Made by a program: the position numbers and the translations under genes. Source: Carallia brachiata (lineage: Eukaryota; Streptophyta; Magnoliopsida; Malpighiales; Rhizophoraceae). From it: a stretch of DNA of 64,000 nt. Positions 24,001-36,057 of this stretch are shown in pieces (within the stretch, counting starts at the first letter, position 1; every line of letters starts with the position of its first letter). The notes under the pieces are model-generated. The model did no database searches. It was not told the origin of the DNA and worked only from the letters and a program-made list of their open reading frames with translations. Location: the NCBI GenBank assembly GCA_021464245.1, contig JADCRB010000040.1, forward strand, positions 1 to 64,000. Reading direction: 5' to 3'.

Positions 24001-25209
24001 CAAAGAAAGAGAAGAATTGGGTTTTACAGTTCCTACACCACTGACACTAATCGTGGAACCATCAGCCAATGTAATTTTGGGCAATGTACTGGAGTATTGT
24101 AAGTGAGAAAAAATGCTAGATGTACCTGACATATGATCTTTGGCACCAAAATCGATAACCCAAGGCTTTGAGGTGAATGAACTAGGTGAAAGGCAAGCTG
24201 TAGGATTACTTTTCTGGGCGAAAGAGGCAGTTGGAAGAGATGCTTGGTTAGCTGCCTGATACTTGAGGAACTTAGAATACTCCTCTTCTGACACCATCAC
24301 TTGTTTTGGATCACAGACAACCTTAGGGTTGACCAGTGTTGATGAACTAGTCTCTACATTATCAGAAGTGACAACGTTACCAAAGCGGGGTGGTTTGCTA
24401 ATCAAATCCCAACAAGTTTCCCTAGTGTGATTATCAAGTCCACAATGAGTACAATGTCGAGATGGGCCTCTACCACCACGGCCTCCTCGAAAACCACGAC
24501 CATGACTACCACGATTACCTCTGCCTCCATAAGATAAATCACGTTTCCCACTGTTAGATGATTGAGTGACAAGGGCTGATTTATCGACCATTAAGAGATT
24601 GTCACTCTGAGAGTTATCTCGCATCGATGCTCTCAAAACCTGAGAGTATGTCTCTGCAAAGGATGGAAGTTCTGCACCTCCCAAAATTTGAGATTTGACT
24701 GAATCAAATTCTGGCTTCAGACCAGCCAAAAATTTGAGAACTACCATTTGTTCTCTTTGTTGTTGCATCACACGAATATCAGCTGAAAGAGGCAATACCA
24801 CATTTAACTCCTCATATAACCGTTTGAGGGTAGCAAAATACTCAGTCACACTTCTACTGTCTTGTGGCAATCGAAAATACTGTTGAGACAAGTCATACAT
24901 GCGTGTTAAATTACTCGAGTACAATAACCGCACATAGTCCCAAATTTGCTTGCATGTATCAAGATGAGTACACATGTCAGCTACTTCAGGTTCCATTGAA
25001 TTCCATAATTGAGTAACTAACTGTGCATCTTCTTGAATCCATGTGGATTTGACTTTCTCATCAATTGAAGATGACTCTTCAGTGAGGTGAGACTCCTTTC
25101 ATTGACCCGTCAAATAAACCTTAACTGCTTTAGACCACTGTAAATAATTACTACCATTCAACTTACAGGTAGTAATCTGTTGAGCCAATAATGGACTTTT
25201 ACTTTCCAT
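21025..25209 (-). pseudogene. Copia gag-pol polyprotein, nearly full length but interrupted
   Basis: The reading starts MESKSPLLAQQ at 25209 and soon meets an in-frame stop (25099-25101). The 714-residue open part (24996-22852) holds Gag, the zinc knuckle CTHCGLDNHTRETC (near 24455), protease with VIDFGAKDHM (near 24155), GAG-pre-integrase (CRLGHPFLESL) and integrase with HSDVWGPS, RILRSDNATEY and GVAERKN as the DDE residues. After a shift near 22800-22850 come RT start (EEEMVALQQNDTWELVP), RT (KKSLYGLKQSPRAWF; YVDDIVITG) and RNase H (CDADWAG, SSAESEYRAM, DNQAAIHIA) ending at 21025. Further breaks lie at about 22355 and 21880. The order protease-integrase-RT-RNase H is diagnostic of Copia. 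The protease has DFG rather than the catalytic D-[ST]-G. Confidence 0.93.
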
Positions 25210-25526
25210 TGTGGGCCAATGAAAGGACAAAGATAGAAACATGAACTAATTTGTAGAGTTGCTGGGCATTATTGACTTATTTTTTCACTTTGTGAATAAT
25301 CTACCTCTTTGGAATTTCATAAACTAACAATCTGTCACTTTCATCACTTTATGACACAATCAATAGAAAATTTTGTTCACGAGGAATTGTAGCAGTACTG
25401 TAGCGGCACACTGTAGCGGGTAGAGGCCAAGAAAATGAATTGCAACAAAAAATTCTCCAAGCCAAGAAAAGCAATTGCAACAAATTTTTTTTTTTTTTTT
25501 GTATTTTAGGGTTTTCAATTCTCTTA

Positions 25527-25537
25527 CTCTGATACCA
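25527..25537 (-). promoter_or_regulatory. Copia primer-binding site (initiator tRNA-Met)
   Basis: CTCTGATACCA on the plus strand is the complement of TGGTATCAGAG, directly adjoining the LTR end, the standard plant Copia primer-binding site. Confidence 0.9.
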
Positions 25538-25649
25538 TGTTAAGGAAACAGAAACATAGAGAAAGAGTCTTAACCCTAGAAGGTAGACTCATATCTATTT
25601 ATATTAAAAACAATAAGAAACATGAAAAAAACACTTATACCCTTTAACA
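25538..25649 (-). repeat. Copia LTR (5' in element orientation)
   Basis: This is a 112-bp LTR with perfect TGTTAA/TTAACA ends, adjacent to the primer-binding site at 25527-25537. It contains tatttatatt, TATA-like on either strand. Confidence 0.9.
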
Positions 25650-28187
25650 GATGCTATGGAGATCTTTGATTTGCCATTATCAGACATAAAATTCACTTGG
25701 GGAAATTCAGTGTCCATGAGCCGCATTGATAGATTTCTCTTCTTAATCCTGAGCTAGTTTTCATTTTCCCCAACTTGAAGAAGTGAGCTCTCAATAAGGG
25801 CTTATCATATCACTGCCCACCTTTATTGGAATCTGATAATGTCAACCAGGGGCCTAAACCGTTTCGCTTTATTAATTACTAGCTTACTCATCTAGGCTTC
25901 TTGGAGTTGGTTGGTAATGTTTGCAAAAATTTCAGTTGTGATCCATCAGACCCTTTTTGGGTGGTTCATAAGCTTAAATTACTTAAGTTCTTTCTCAAAA
26001 AGTAGTCAATACAAAAATTATCAAGATTGAATCTTAGTTGGCTAGCTTTGACAAGCTCCAAGAAATTGGTCCTATGTCCTCGAATCAATTAACTCTTCAT
26101 AAGCTATTATGGTCAAAGCTTCGGAAGAAGCATAAAATGAAAAAATCTTTGTAGCGGCAAAAATCCCAAATTTCTTGGCTTAAAGAAGGGGGCAAAAACA
26201 CTCGATTTTTCCACATCATTGCTTCTTTAAGGGCTAAAAGAAATTATATTGGTAGCATCCGATCTAATGGTCTCTTACTAAAAAAGATCCTAGATATCAG
26301 TGGTGAGATTTATTACTTTTTCAATGAGATGTCTTTTTGAGCCAATTTCTTGTGGGCCTTCTATGGCTTTGGTGGGGTTCAAAAGGCTTTCTCAAACATC
26401 TATGGCTACTCTTAAGGTGCAAGTTACAGTGGACGAGTTAAAGATTGCAGTTTGGAGTTGTGCTAGCGACGAAGCCCCCGATCCTGATGGGTTCAAAAGC
26501 CATAGACCGTTGCCGATGACACTATGGTTTTTGGCCGCCCAGATCGCAACAGTTTTCTAATTCTCAAGAGAACTCTTCGTTGCTTTGAATTAGCATTTGG
26601 TCTCAAAGTTAACTTCTTAAAGATTTCTATTACAGGCTTCAATGTTGACTTCGAGTGGCTACGACCTATGGCTTATATTCTTAGAACTAAAGTTGAATTC
26701 TTGCCTATTAAGTACCTCGGGCTTCCACTGGGTGCTAACCCTCATAAAAAATTCCACTTGGGATCCTGTTCTTGTGAAGATTTAGAGTAGGCTGGCTAGT
26801 TGGAAAGGCAGACTCTTATCCATAGGTGGCAGGCTTACACTAAATGCAAGCCCAAAAATTCCAGTGGTCTAAGGGTGGGCTCTTTTTTGCATAAAAACCA
26901 AGCTTTGCTTTTCAAATAGATATAGAGTTTTGCTAAAGATAAAGACTCTATGTGGTGCCATTTGATTGTCTCCAAGTATAATTACTCTTCCTCCATCTAG
27001 TGGCTCCAGTTAGATCCTAAGAATGTTTTAATTCTTTGGAAGGATATTATTTCCTTTGTTGTTGGAGATGTGACCGCTAAGAACGTAATTGATTATAGCT
27101 TATGTCTCCAGATTGGGGAAGGTAGGTGTATTAAATTTTGGATGGATCATTAGATTGGTAATTATCCTATTGTGTCCTTATTTCCTAGACTTGCGGCTCT
27201 AGCTGAAAATAAAACACTCTAATTTGTGAATGTGGAGTTTGGGTTAATGGAATATGGCAATGGAATTTAAGTGGCGCCAGAGTCTCTTTTCATGGGAAAT
27301 TAACAATTTTGCTGCCTTGAATTTGGTTATTGGCTTACAGTCCCCTTCCCTCTATACAGAAGATTCCTTGCTTTGGGTTCATTGTTCCTCTAGAGATTAT
27401 AGTGTTCGGTAATTCACCAAACAACTTGAATGTTCCTATGTACAGTCTGAATCTCAGAAATATCCTAATATATGGCTTGATCTTGCTCCTCCTAAGGTTG
27501 AGATTTTTGTTTGGATGGCCACTCTTGACAAAATTTGCTCCAAAAGTGTCTTATTAAAGCGTGGCATCCTCTCAAAGAATTCAATGCTATTGCTGTTTTT
27601 GTGATGCTACCATAGAAACCTCAGTCCATCCTTTCTTCCAATACAAATTTTCTTGGGGCTTATGGTGTGGCATAGTTGATTGGTGGGGTTTAAGTTGGTG
27701 TATTCCTAACTCCTTTGAGGACCTATTTGTGCAGTGGCAAGGATTGGTTTGGGGGAAAGTTGGAAAGCCAATTTGGACTACTCCCTTTTACACCTTATCT
27801 TGGATTGTATAGTTAGTGTGCAATAAAAAGATTTTTCAAGATCTTGACCTAACTTCTAAATGGCCACTACTTAAAGATGAAATTCTAGTACACACATACT
27901 CTTGGCTCAAGGCTGGAAATTGCATTCTCCTTTTCAAGCTTAGAATCTTCTCCTAGCTGTTGACGTTCTGCGTGGCAAGTTTAACTTTGTTCTTATGTCA
28001 AGCTAATGATTCAGGTTGCCTTGGCTAGGTTGTCCTTGGGGATTTCTTTAATTCCTTTTGTTGTTTTTAATTTTTGAATCTGATATTGTGCTTCCTCCTT
28101 AGTTGGAATAATTTGTACTCGATATACATTGTAACTTCTTGCTAAGTTAATAAAATTCTTACTTGAATTATCAAAAAAAAAAAAAAA

Positions 28188-29063
28188 GGTTATATCTTTT
28201 GACCTATCAAAGAGTTTCGAGTGGAATGGGAAAGAATTAAATAAATGCTTATAATATTTTGAGAGTTTATCATATCAAAGAGAAAGTTAGTAGTCAAAAA
28301 CAGTAAGGTAGTATAGGTATCAAATTGTACCATAAAATATCCAATTAAAGAGCAAGAAAAACGAAAATTCTTATCGTATATAAAAGCGAAGAGAAGATTT
28401 TTTGTAGCCATTTCAAGATCAATGTATTCTTCAGAATGTATATATATATATATAAACTCCATAATTATATAATCCTGTTGAACGTATCCAACTAACAAGA
28501 TTAGAACACCTGTTTCGGAAAATTGTACCAGTTTGCAAAAATAAGTCCATGTCAGATAATGCATTACGTCCTCCTTGTAACAAATTGTGCCACTGACAAT
28601 CTTCGCATTGATATGATCATGCAACTGCTCCCTGAGACTACTCTCATTCGGGAATGATTCGTATAAAACTGCAGTTAGGAAATCGAAGCACCAATAAAAG
28701 TTTTACTTACTTGCAGTTTTGTAGTTTCCTTCACTGAAAATGTTCATCCTCCATAATCGCACTGCCCCACTCGTGGATATGCCACCACATTCCCAATTCT
28801 TGTGTATCACAAGCGTCGATAGATATATAGTTAAAGCTATGAAACGACAGATTTTAACATTTTCTTTTGTAATGATTGGCACCCTTTATCTAGATACTTT
28901 TTGAAAAAAGCATGGTATGAATTTATTAGTGAATTTGCAATCCTTAACGTCAAACAAATCCAATCAAGCCTTTACTGCAAACGAAAATCAGATATAATCT
29001 CAAAGCATATGATGGCTAAATAGATGATAACACCCGCTGTCTTGATGGTGCATCACAACCAGA
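28188..29063. other. gene-free stretch
   Basis: The sequence is AT-rich after the LINE tail. A 144-codon minus-strand frame (28190-28624) includes a TA microsatellite (28439-28454) and has no domain signature, so it is not called a gene. Confidence 0.45.
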
Positions 29064-29590
29064 CACTACAACGAAAACATGGCTATAGCAGCAGTTTTGT
29101 GGTAACAGTTTTAAACCGCTGTCTTAGAGAGCAAATGCAGCAATTTAAAGTGTTGCTTAAAACAAATTTTCAGATAATGTTACTATAGATATATATATAT
29201 TTTTTTGGTGCATATGTTACTATAGATATTTTATGCAACAGTTCTTATACAATAGTTTTTAAAATCGTCACATACATTTTTTTTTAAGCGGCAGTTCATA
29301 TTGTGGCAATTAATAACCGTTGTTATGAAAGGTTTTAAGCAGAGGTTATATGCAGCGATTATTAATTGTTGCTCATATAAGCAGCGGTTACAAAACATTG
29401 CATATGTTTTACACGTGAAAGCAACACATTGGATTGCGGTATTTTAAAACCAATGCCTATATAGGCAACGATGTGTATGTATTTTATGCAGCAGTTATTG
29501 AATGTTGCATACATTTTGTTTGTTTAAGCAACATATATAGGTATCGACAATTAAAACCGCTGCCTATATATTTCCTAATAATTGTTGTAC
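29064..29590. mobile_element. CACTA-type element, partial
   Basis: It starts CACTACAACGAAAAC at 29064, like the terminal repeat of plant CACTA transposons (CACTACAAGAAA). It is followed by many copies of a short subterminal motif of the type aaccgctg / gcagcggtta in both orientations (29092, 29127, 29329, 29385, 29560), as is usual for CACTA ends. A matching TAGTG right end was not found, so this is probably a truncated end or small derivative. Non-coding. Confidence 0.5.
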
Positions 29591-32304
29591 ATCACAAGTC
29601 ACATTAATTTGTAGACCGACACAAGAAAAAGAGAGAGGAAGTGTGCGGAGAAATGACGTAAACAACAGAATATGTCGACATAAAGAGAAACGTATTTACT
29701 AGTTATATCATATGTGGTTGTTAATGGAGTTGAAGTTACCAAATTTTGAAGGGTTGGTATCAATTTATGCCAAATTGCTTTATATATTGTCCCTCTAACC
29801 ACATTTTTTAAACGAATCAGAGCCAGTATGATATGGGTAGCAGTTTTATATACTTTATGCAGTGTGTTTTTTTTTTCATCAAAAAAAAAAGTAATAAAAA
29901 AATATTATACTTAAAAACAATAAGAAAAAATATAAGACTAATACCACATCCTTTTGGAACTTAACAAGCCTCCTCTTCTCCTAAAGGCCTTTTCGATCAG
30001 TTGGCCCATCTCCGATAGTGAGTCTCTTCCTCTTCTCATTAGTGTGTGTTTGGAAGAGTGGAATCAGTGGAGGAATGAAAGGATGCAGGTAAATTAGGGA
30101 GAGTGAGTGTCTTTGGAAAAGAGAGGTAACAATAAAATAAAACAGTGGGCCCAAATTATTTGGGATTGGGCCAGGTTTTTTCCTGAATTCTACTGTTATC
30201 CAATCGCTTAATTTTAGCAGGGATTAGAGTGGAAATGCTGTCCCTTTTCTTATCTTTTTATATTTTTTATTTAATTTATATTTTTTACTTTTATTTGACA
30301 TTTTAATTTGTACTATTTAAGATTCATTAAGATAAAAAATTCTTAAATAAAATATTTTTAACATTCATTAAGATAAAAAATTTTCGTTTTTTTTTTTTTG
30401 CCATTCATATACTTTCATTTTTCTTTTTTCTTTTTTTTCAAACAAAGGGAAATGGTCTTTTTTGATTGTTGATCTCTTCGTGTTCTCCTAAAGGTCATCT
30501 TCGATTTTTTCGGTTTCCTTGTTTCGGAAAGACTTCGTCGAACCGCAGTCTCAACCGCTTCCTCCTCCTAACAGAAACCTTCCCAACCAATCTGTAACAG
30601 AATTCACAATACATCACAGTCCAATCCCTAATATTGCCTCCTACTGCTCGCTCCCACACTGAGCCCATCGATCCTGAAAAGGTCGGTACTTTAGTTTCTT
30701 CCTCTCTATTTACAAAAAATTTCCTTTTCCTTATCCTGTAGTTTTTTTTTTTTTTCCTTCGGTTCTTCCAATTTCTTTACGACTTAAAATTTTTTGGGTT
30801 CTCTAATGCAGACTTGCCCTTTGCTGCTTCGGGTTTTCACTAAGGTACCCATAGCGTATTTTTCTTTAGGTCGTATGTCATTTTCTCTAAGATTTTCAAT
30901 GTTCTTTCTTTTTTCTACAATTTTGTTTTAGTTTGTTTTCGGTTTGCAAAGTTGCATGCTTTTTGTGGTTTCTGAGGTGGGTTTGGAGCCAATTTTGCCA
31001 ATATCTTGTTTTTCTAGGAATTCATGATGGTAAATGAACTGGGTTTATGTCTAATGGCAAGTAGAGTAGTGAGGCATTTTTCTTCGTTTTAGTAATCTTT
31101 GTTTTTTCGTGTGAAGAATTCACAATTTAACTGGCTTTAAACATTGTGGATTGATGGACATGGGCATTGAAAGTGCCGATTTTGCATCAGCTGCTTGGTA
31201 GAAAATAGGGTTTGGTTGGACCAAAAAAAAAAAGAAAAATGAAAAAAGAAAATAGGGATTGGGGATGCTGTCAATGCCGGTTAGAGCTGATACAGTCTTC
31301 TTTTTTTTTTTTCAAATCAAAAGCTCATACAATTGATAGGAGGATATCCGGAATATCTAATCCTATTTCTTCAAGAGAGAAAATTCTGAGCTTCTTGTGG
31401 TTGTTTGTGATATGGTCTTCTTAAATTAAGAATTAAGTGGCAAGTTTACTTAATTTTGATGCCATAAATTGGTGTTAGGTTTGCAGATTCTTTAACCCAT
31501 AAGTGTTTCCAATTTTGCTTCCTAATTATTCTCATTTTGGTGCTAACGGCTAACCTTCTGACCATTTCAGCTTTCCAAATACATTTCCTTTTGGCTCCTT
31601 CTTGCTTTAAACTGTCCAAATACCTATCAGCTCTCCAAATACAAATTGTTGAAATGTTTGGATAAATATGGTAGAGTATGGACAGATGGTTCGACAACAT
31701 AATAATTATATAATAATTTTTGCCCAGCAAAAATGTACACTTTTATTAAAAATTAGAATATGATGTTCAAGTACACCAATTGAAACCTTGGTAGATACGG
31801 GTGTCCTTCTCTTTATAAAAAAAAATCATATACAATTGTATATATCTTTCTCAAAAAAAAAAAAGGCACATACAATTATATAACTGTCAATTTAGAACAT
31901 AGATTTGGCAAAACATTGAGTCAAATCTAAACTTGGATTTATTATTGAAGGAAAAAGAGGAAGGAGGTAGGAAAGCTATGAGCCTTGGGCAGGGTAGTTT
32001 GCACTGCCTCTCTAGGATTGTAGCATTGCAGTTGACTTTTTTGTTATTTTTGTTGGTAAAAAGACGATTTTGAAACCGGCTACCGATATAATGTAATTGA
32101 CCATTGGACAATAGTCTGTAGTATTTTGGAAGAAAAATGAGAAATTCCTAGTGAACAAAAAAAGTATCACAACAAAATATTTATTTAGTAAAGGTGACTT
32201 TATGATATGAATTTTTTTTTTATAATTATTGGTTTTTAAGTCATGTTTTATTCAATGTCAATACTGTGGCTACTACAATGTTGTGGCTGTGTAGTGTTCC
32301 CAAA
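29591..32304. other. gene-free stretch with a possible 5' leader exon
   Basis: No coding region is supported. The part 30440-30685 is more GC-rich and C/T-rich than its surroundings and ends ctgaaaag|gtcggt, like an untranslated first exon followed by an intron, but no downstream coding exon can be read. The rest is AT-rich with T and A runs. A 70-codon frame at 31212 has no motif. Confidence 0.35.
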
Positions 32305-32309
32305 GCTAA

Positions 32310-34567
32310 TTATTGCTCATCATCTTGCTGGTGCCTCACAACCACAGGGCTTGTCACTTGGTGCTTGCCATCAGACCATGTCATCTCTCCAAATACATAT
32401 CGTTGTGGTTGTTTCTTGCTATCAACTTTCAGAGTAACTTGGAACGTTTTTGCTTCCCCAACTTTCTTAAACTTCAAGCTTGTAGGCTTTACAGAAACTT
32501 GGACTCCTTTTGGTGCCGTAACATGGACAGTATATGTGTTGGGAGAGCCAACATTTTTAACTGTTCGCTTGACTGTTATGGAGCTGTTGAGATTGGGAAC
32601 AGTGATTGAAGGATAGTTGAAGTCCACCAATCTTAATGACCTCGGACACAAGTATGGCTTAAAAAAAAATTAATTTGATTTGCCTCTGATTGTAGCCATG
32701 AGCACATAAATAGTTTAAGTAGTCATCCACTTCTAAGTCATAAACCAAGCCGGGCTTGGATTTAAATATCCTGCTCCACGAGCAAAAGCAATTGCTTTGC
32801 GATTGTTGGCTAAATCGAGCAATGGCTGCTTATTGTTATCCATTGTTCTTGCTGCAAAGAAAAAAAACAGAAAAAGAAAGAAGTTGTTTAGTGTGGTCAT
32901 GGAATTAGAACATTTTAGTACCTCATTCATAGTTCATGAACTTTTTCTTTTTTCAAATCTTGTTTAAAATAGCACGCATGAACAATTGTTTATACCAGTT
33001 GTTATGATTGCAGATTGAATGGCAGCAGGACTCCAATTTGGATGGACTGATTTGAGAAGGCCAACAACACCAGCAACATGAGGAGCTGCCATTGAAGTCC
33101 CACTCTTGAACATGAAAGGACTCTGACGCTTCCCTCCTAATTCTAAACTGTTTGCAGCAATTATATTAACCCCAGGAGCAATAATGTCAGGCTGCAAGAA
33201 ATGTAACATATTTTATTTGTCAGTGCATGACGTATCAAATTCTTATATATAACATATTACTTAAGAAATCACGATTAGTAATTAAAAGCTAACCTTGAGA
33301 ATCGTTTCATCCATATGATTGGGACCCCTGCATGAGAAACTTGCTACCGCTGGAGCTGGTTTTGTCTTTAGATACGTCCTTGAGCCTCCGATATGTGCAA
33401 TAGGATTCCTATCATGCACATGCACATAAATGTACCTATTTCTATGACCGGTGACCAAAATTATAAACACATGCCTATGAATGTACATATTTTTGGGTGG
33501 AGACATAGAAGTTATGTATTTATTAAAAAAAGAGAGTTTATGGAGAGTTATTTGGTAGATTTGATGTAGGCAGAAGTTAATTGACTGTCTACGAGATTGA
33601 GGTCTACTGCAGGCAGCCTATATTGGTAAGCTATAATTTTGTTATGATCGTCTTCATCATTTGTTACAATCATCCCAATAGCACCAACGCGGAGAGCCTC
33701 GGATTCTAATTCACTTTTGTCAAGTTTGCTACTGGAGCAGACCAATACTTTTCCTCTGACCTTTTTCCGATCAAGTGTCCCTGCTCCGCATGCATGACTA
33801 TAACATTTTTTATTTTGTAATTATAATTCACGTAAAATAACGTTGATCAATATGCGGTTACTCCAGATCAAAAAAAAAAAAAAAAGTAAATAAGATCAGT
33901 TACTTACGGATTCTCATTCTTAGCTGAATCATTGCTCACTTTTTCACCGGTAATTAATGAGTAGAATTTTTTTGCTGTGAATCTATTAGTTGAAAGGCTT
34001 GCTCTCTAACGACAAAAAAAAATGACGGCAAATTAACTCACTAAATTTAGCATTGAATGTTACTAGAAAAAGCTTTACCCATAGACTTGAACTTGTGCAA
34101 TATTTTTCATACGGCAATAAAGCAAAAATAATGATTACATTCAATCGCTTTCCATTTCCTAGTGTCACATTGGATGTAAACTGACGATCAATTGTGGCAG
34201 CACCAACAGTTAACATCCAAGGTGCAACATTCTCTACTTCACCTGGTGTTGGTCCATCATTGCCACCAGAAGCAACCACAACAATGCCTCTCTGAACAGC
34301 ATGGAAGGCACCAATAGCTTGGCCATCGCTATAGAATTGCCTAGGCACCTTGCTACCAAGCGAAAGTGAGATCACATCCACCCCATCTTGTATTGCAGCA
34401 TCCATAGCAGCCATAACGTCTGCAATCATACATTTAATGCCGTAGGCACCCAAGCGCCAACATGCCTTGTATGCTGCTACTCTGGCATTTGGTGATCCCC
34501 CTTTGGCAGTTCCATTGCCAAGACCAAACATATTTGCTCCTGGAACAAAATTCCCTGCTTCCAGCAA
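32310..34567 (-). pseudogene. Subtilisin-like protease (SBT5-type), 5'-truncated pseudogene
   Basis: Minus-strand exons encode a plant subtilase, normally a secreted serine protease. Visible: NFVPGANMFGLGNGTAKGGS and ARVAAYKACW, then PGEVENVAPWMLTVGA (about 34560-34139); a short exon (about 34005-33908, GTAAGT donor); a PA-domain exon with KKVRGKVLVC (from 33797); PAPAVASFSCRGPN (33408-33294); the Ser exon with PDIIAPGVNIIAA and SGTSMAAPHVAG (33191-32996); then GAGYLNPS and, in other frames, PGLVYDLEVDDYLNYLC and DFNYPSITVPN with the fibronectin-III tail to the stop near 32310. The signal peptide, inhibitor prodomain and the catalytic Asp and His regions are absent: recognisable sequence starts abruptly near 34560. 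Two frame breaks (about 32755-32770 and the T run at 32663-32671) confirm a pseudogene. Closest in style to SBT5.3/SBT5.4. Confidence 0.85.
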
Positions 34568-35334
34568 TATATATGGTGGTGCACTGTAAGGATTTAAACC
34601 CTTGATCTACTTCTGTGGAAAGGAGTTGTCTCGGAGTAGGGAGGGTCGGTCAACGACATTTTAATTAAGGAATTTTGTCATCTGCCTCCTTTACCATGAA
34701 GATGATAATAAAGATAATGATAATTGGGGTTTAAGCCATAACTAATGTCTTTCCATGCCATAACTGACTACATACAACTACTAATTATGTATGGCTATGC
34801 TGGTAACGTTACCATTTTTGGAATTTTAATAATAAGATCATTAACAAATTTACAACACAAATAATTAGGTCTTGACTCTTGGAAATAAGTGTCTTACACG
34901 GTATGACTGTAATTTTGAAAATTTAAACAAACTGCTCTAACATGACGGAGAAAAATGGGAAGATGATGCCACAAATACCCAAGGCTAGAATTAAGGAGAA
35001 AGTAGATTTTGGAGAACATTTTTGGAATTTGAAATTGATATGAATTCTAATAAATAGTTTATTAAGAACTTTTGAAAGACGTCTCCTTGGCAAAGCTGTC
35101 ATAAATTAATGGTCACTATTAATATTTTTGTCATTAAGAATGAGATCATAAATATTAGGTTATGCATTTGCCTTTTTTGTATGATCATTTATGCTTATTT
35201 TTCAATTGTAAGGCGTCAATTGTAATTGGAATTTTATTTGCATATATATTGTTAGTTTATATTATATTATATCCTGTAAGATTTGTTATTAACTTTAATA
35301 ATAGATTTATACGGAAATTTATTGCTGCATAATT
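34568..35334. other. gene-free stretch
   Basis: No missing subtilase exons are found here. The sequence upstream of the truncated first exon is AT-rich and non-coding. Confidence 0.5.
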
Positions 35335-36057
35335 AGGGGGTGTTTGGGTTAACTTTTGAAGGGGTACATTTGCGTTTTATTTTCAAAAAACAGGAAGATA
35401 AGTGTTTGATAAACTTTTTAGTATTGTTATTTGATTTTACTTTTTTTCCTTATTTGACTTCCTAACAACAGCTGATTGAAAAGCAGTTTCGGACTACTTT
35501 TTACTACTTTTTGGATTACTTTTTACTTTTTAATATTAATAATAATTCATATGGAGTAAATTACCTTTAAATAATATTTATATAATTTTACTATTTTTTT
35601 TGACTTAACACATGAATTAGATATGTTAATTTATTTTATTAGTATTTATATAACTTCAATAATTTTTTTTCAAGTATTCTTAAATAATTTTTTTTTACTT
35701 CAATTTTCTTTAATATCGACATTTATAAAAAAAATATCAAACATAATAATTTTTATCATTTAATAACAATTAATATTTTTTAAAGTTAAAAATTAAGTAA
35801 AATAATTCTCAATATTATTTATAAAATATTATTCTAAAATATAAAATTATAAAATATAAAAAATAAAATTTTTTATATGATATATCTATACAAATTATAT
35901 GTCTAAATTAGACATTTCATTATTCAACAATAACAGCAAGTATAAAATTAATCAAATATGTTATTAATTTTATTTTATCAGCAATTAGCAATAGTAAGTA
36001 AGAATCAACAACAGCAATCAGTAATAGTAACATTCAACAGCTAATCCAAACAGATCT
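35335..36057. mobile_element. MITE-like element, family 1 copy a
   Basis: The element starts aggggggtgtttgggttaac and ends gctaatccaaacagatct, imperfect inverted repeats of the GTGTTTGG type. A related copy at about 47192-47994 shares gagttaactttgaaaag-like starts, agtttttaatattaataataattyatat, ttaagtaaaa and the CAG/CAA-rich end (caacagcaatcag). It has an AT-rich interior and no coding. Confidence 0.65.

Larger units (their letters stand above)
20911..25649 (-). mobile_element. Ty1/Copia retrotransposon with short LTRs
   Basis: Direct repeats of about 110 bp (20911-21017 and 25538-25649) flank a minus-oriented Copia gag-pol. The right LTR reads TGTTAAGG...CTTTAACA. Next to it CTCTGATACCA (25527-25537) is the complement of the initiator-Met primer-binding site TGGTATCAGAG. 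The right flank begins GATGC. The left junction reads ttggat|aaggaaac, as if the second half of the duplicated target and the first LTR bases were lost in a 6-bp deletion. Across the element the LINE reading EFLD continues into AMEIFDLPL, confirming insertion into LINE ORF2. Confidence 0.93.
20399..28100 (+). pseudogene. LINE ORF2: endonuclease, RT (core deleted), 3' domain
   Basis: ORF2 starts at 20399 with MINFLFWNVRALAGG, the usual opening of the LINE endonuclease (SWNVRGL-type). Endonuclease motifs follow (FFIWGDFNTTLVPGERSFCD at 20806-20865, then DLPLSDIKFTWGNS after the Copia insertion, with SRIDRF). RT begins with CASDEAPDPDGF (26461-26494) but jumps almost directly to the region around the catalytic box (gccgatgac in the next frame, about 26511), followed by LILKRTLRCFELAFGLKVN and PIKYLGLPLG. 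The fingers and palm between these motifs are missing. A zf-RVT-like region lies near 27500-27800. Many stops and shifts are present. The Copia element splits it at 20910/25650. Confidence 0.8.
17550..28187 (+). mobile_element. LINE (plant L1-type, RRM ORF1), degenerate, with two LTR insertions
   Basis: This second LINE on the plus strand is unlike the first in having an RRM-type ORF1. It contains ORF1 (about 17560-20360), ORF2 (about 20399-27950), a 3' region with the motif ttacttgaattatc and an A run at about 28171-28185. Two later insertions split it: a solo Gypsy LTR in ORF1 (19357-20118) and a Copia element in ORF2 (20911-25649). Without them it is about 5.1 kb. No target duplication was found for the LINE itself, so the 5' end is approximate. 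Confidence 0.85.

Noticed and set aside
28190..28624. 144-codon minus-strand frame
   Set aside because: It contains a TA microsatellite giving an Ile/Tyr repeat and has AT-driven composition without any domain pattern.
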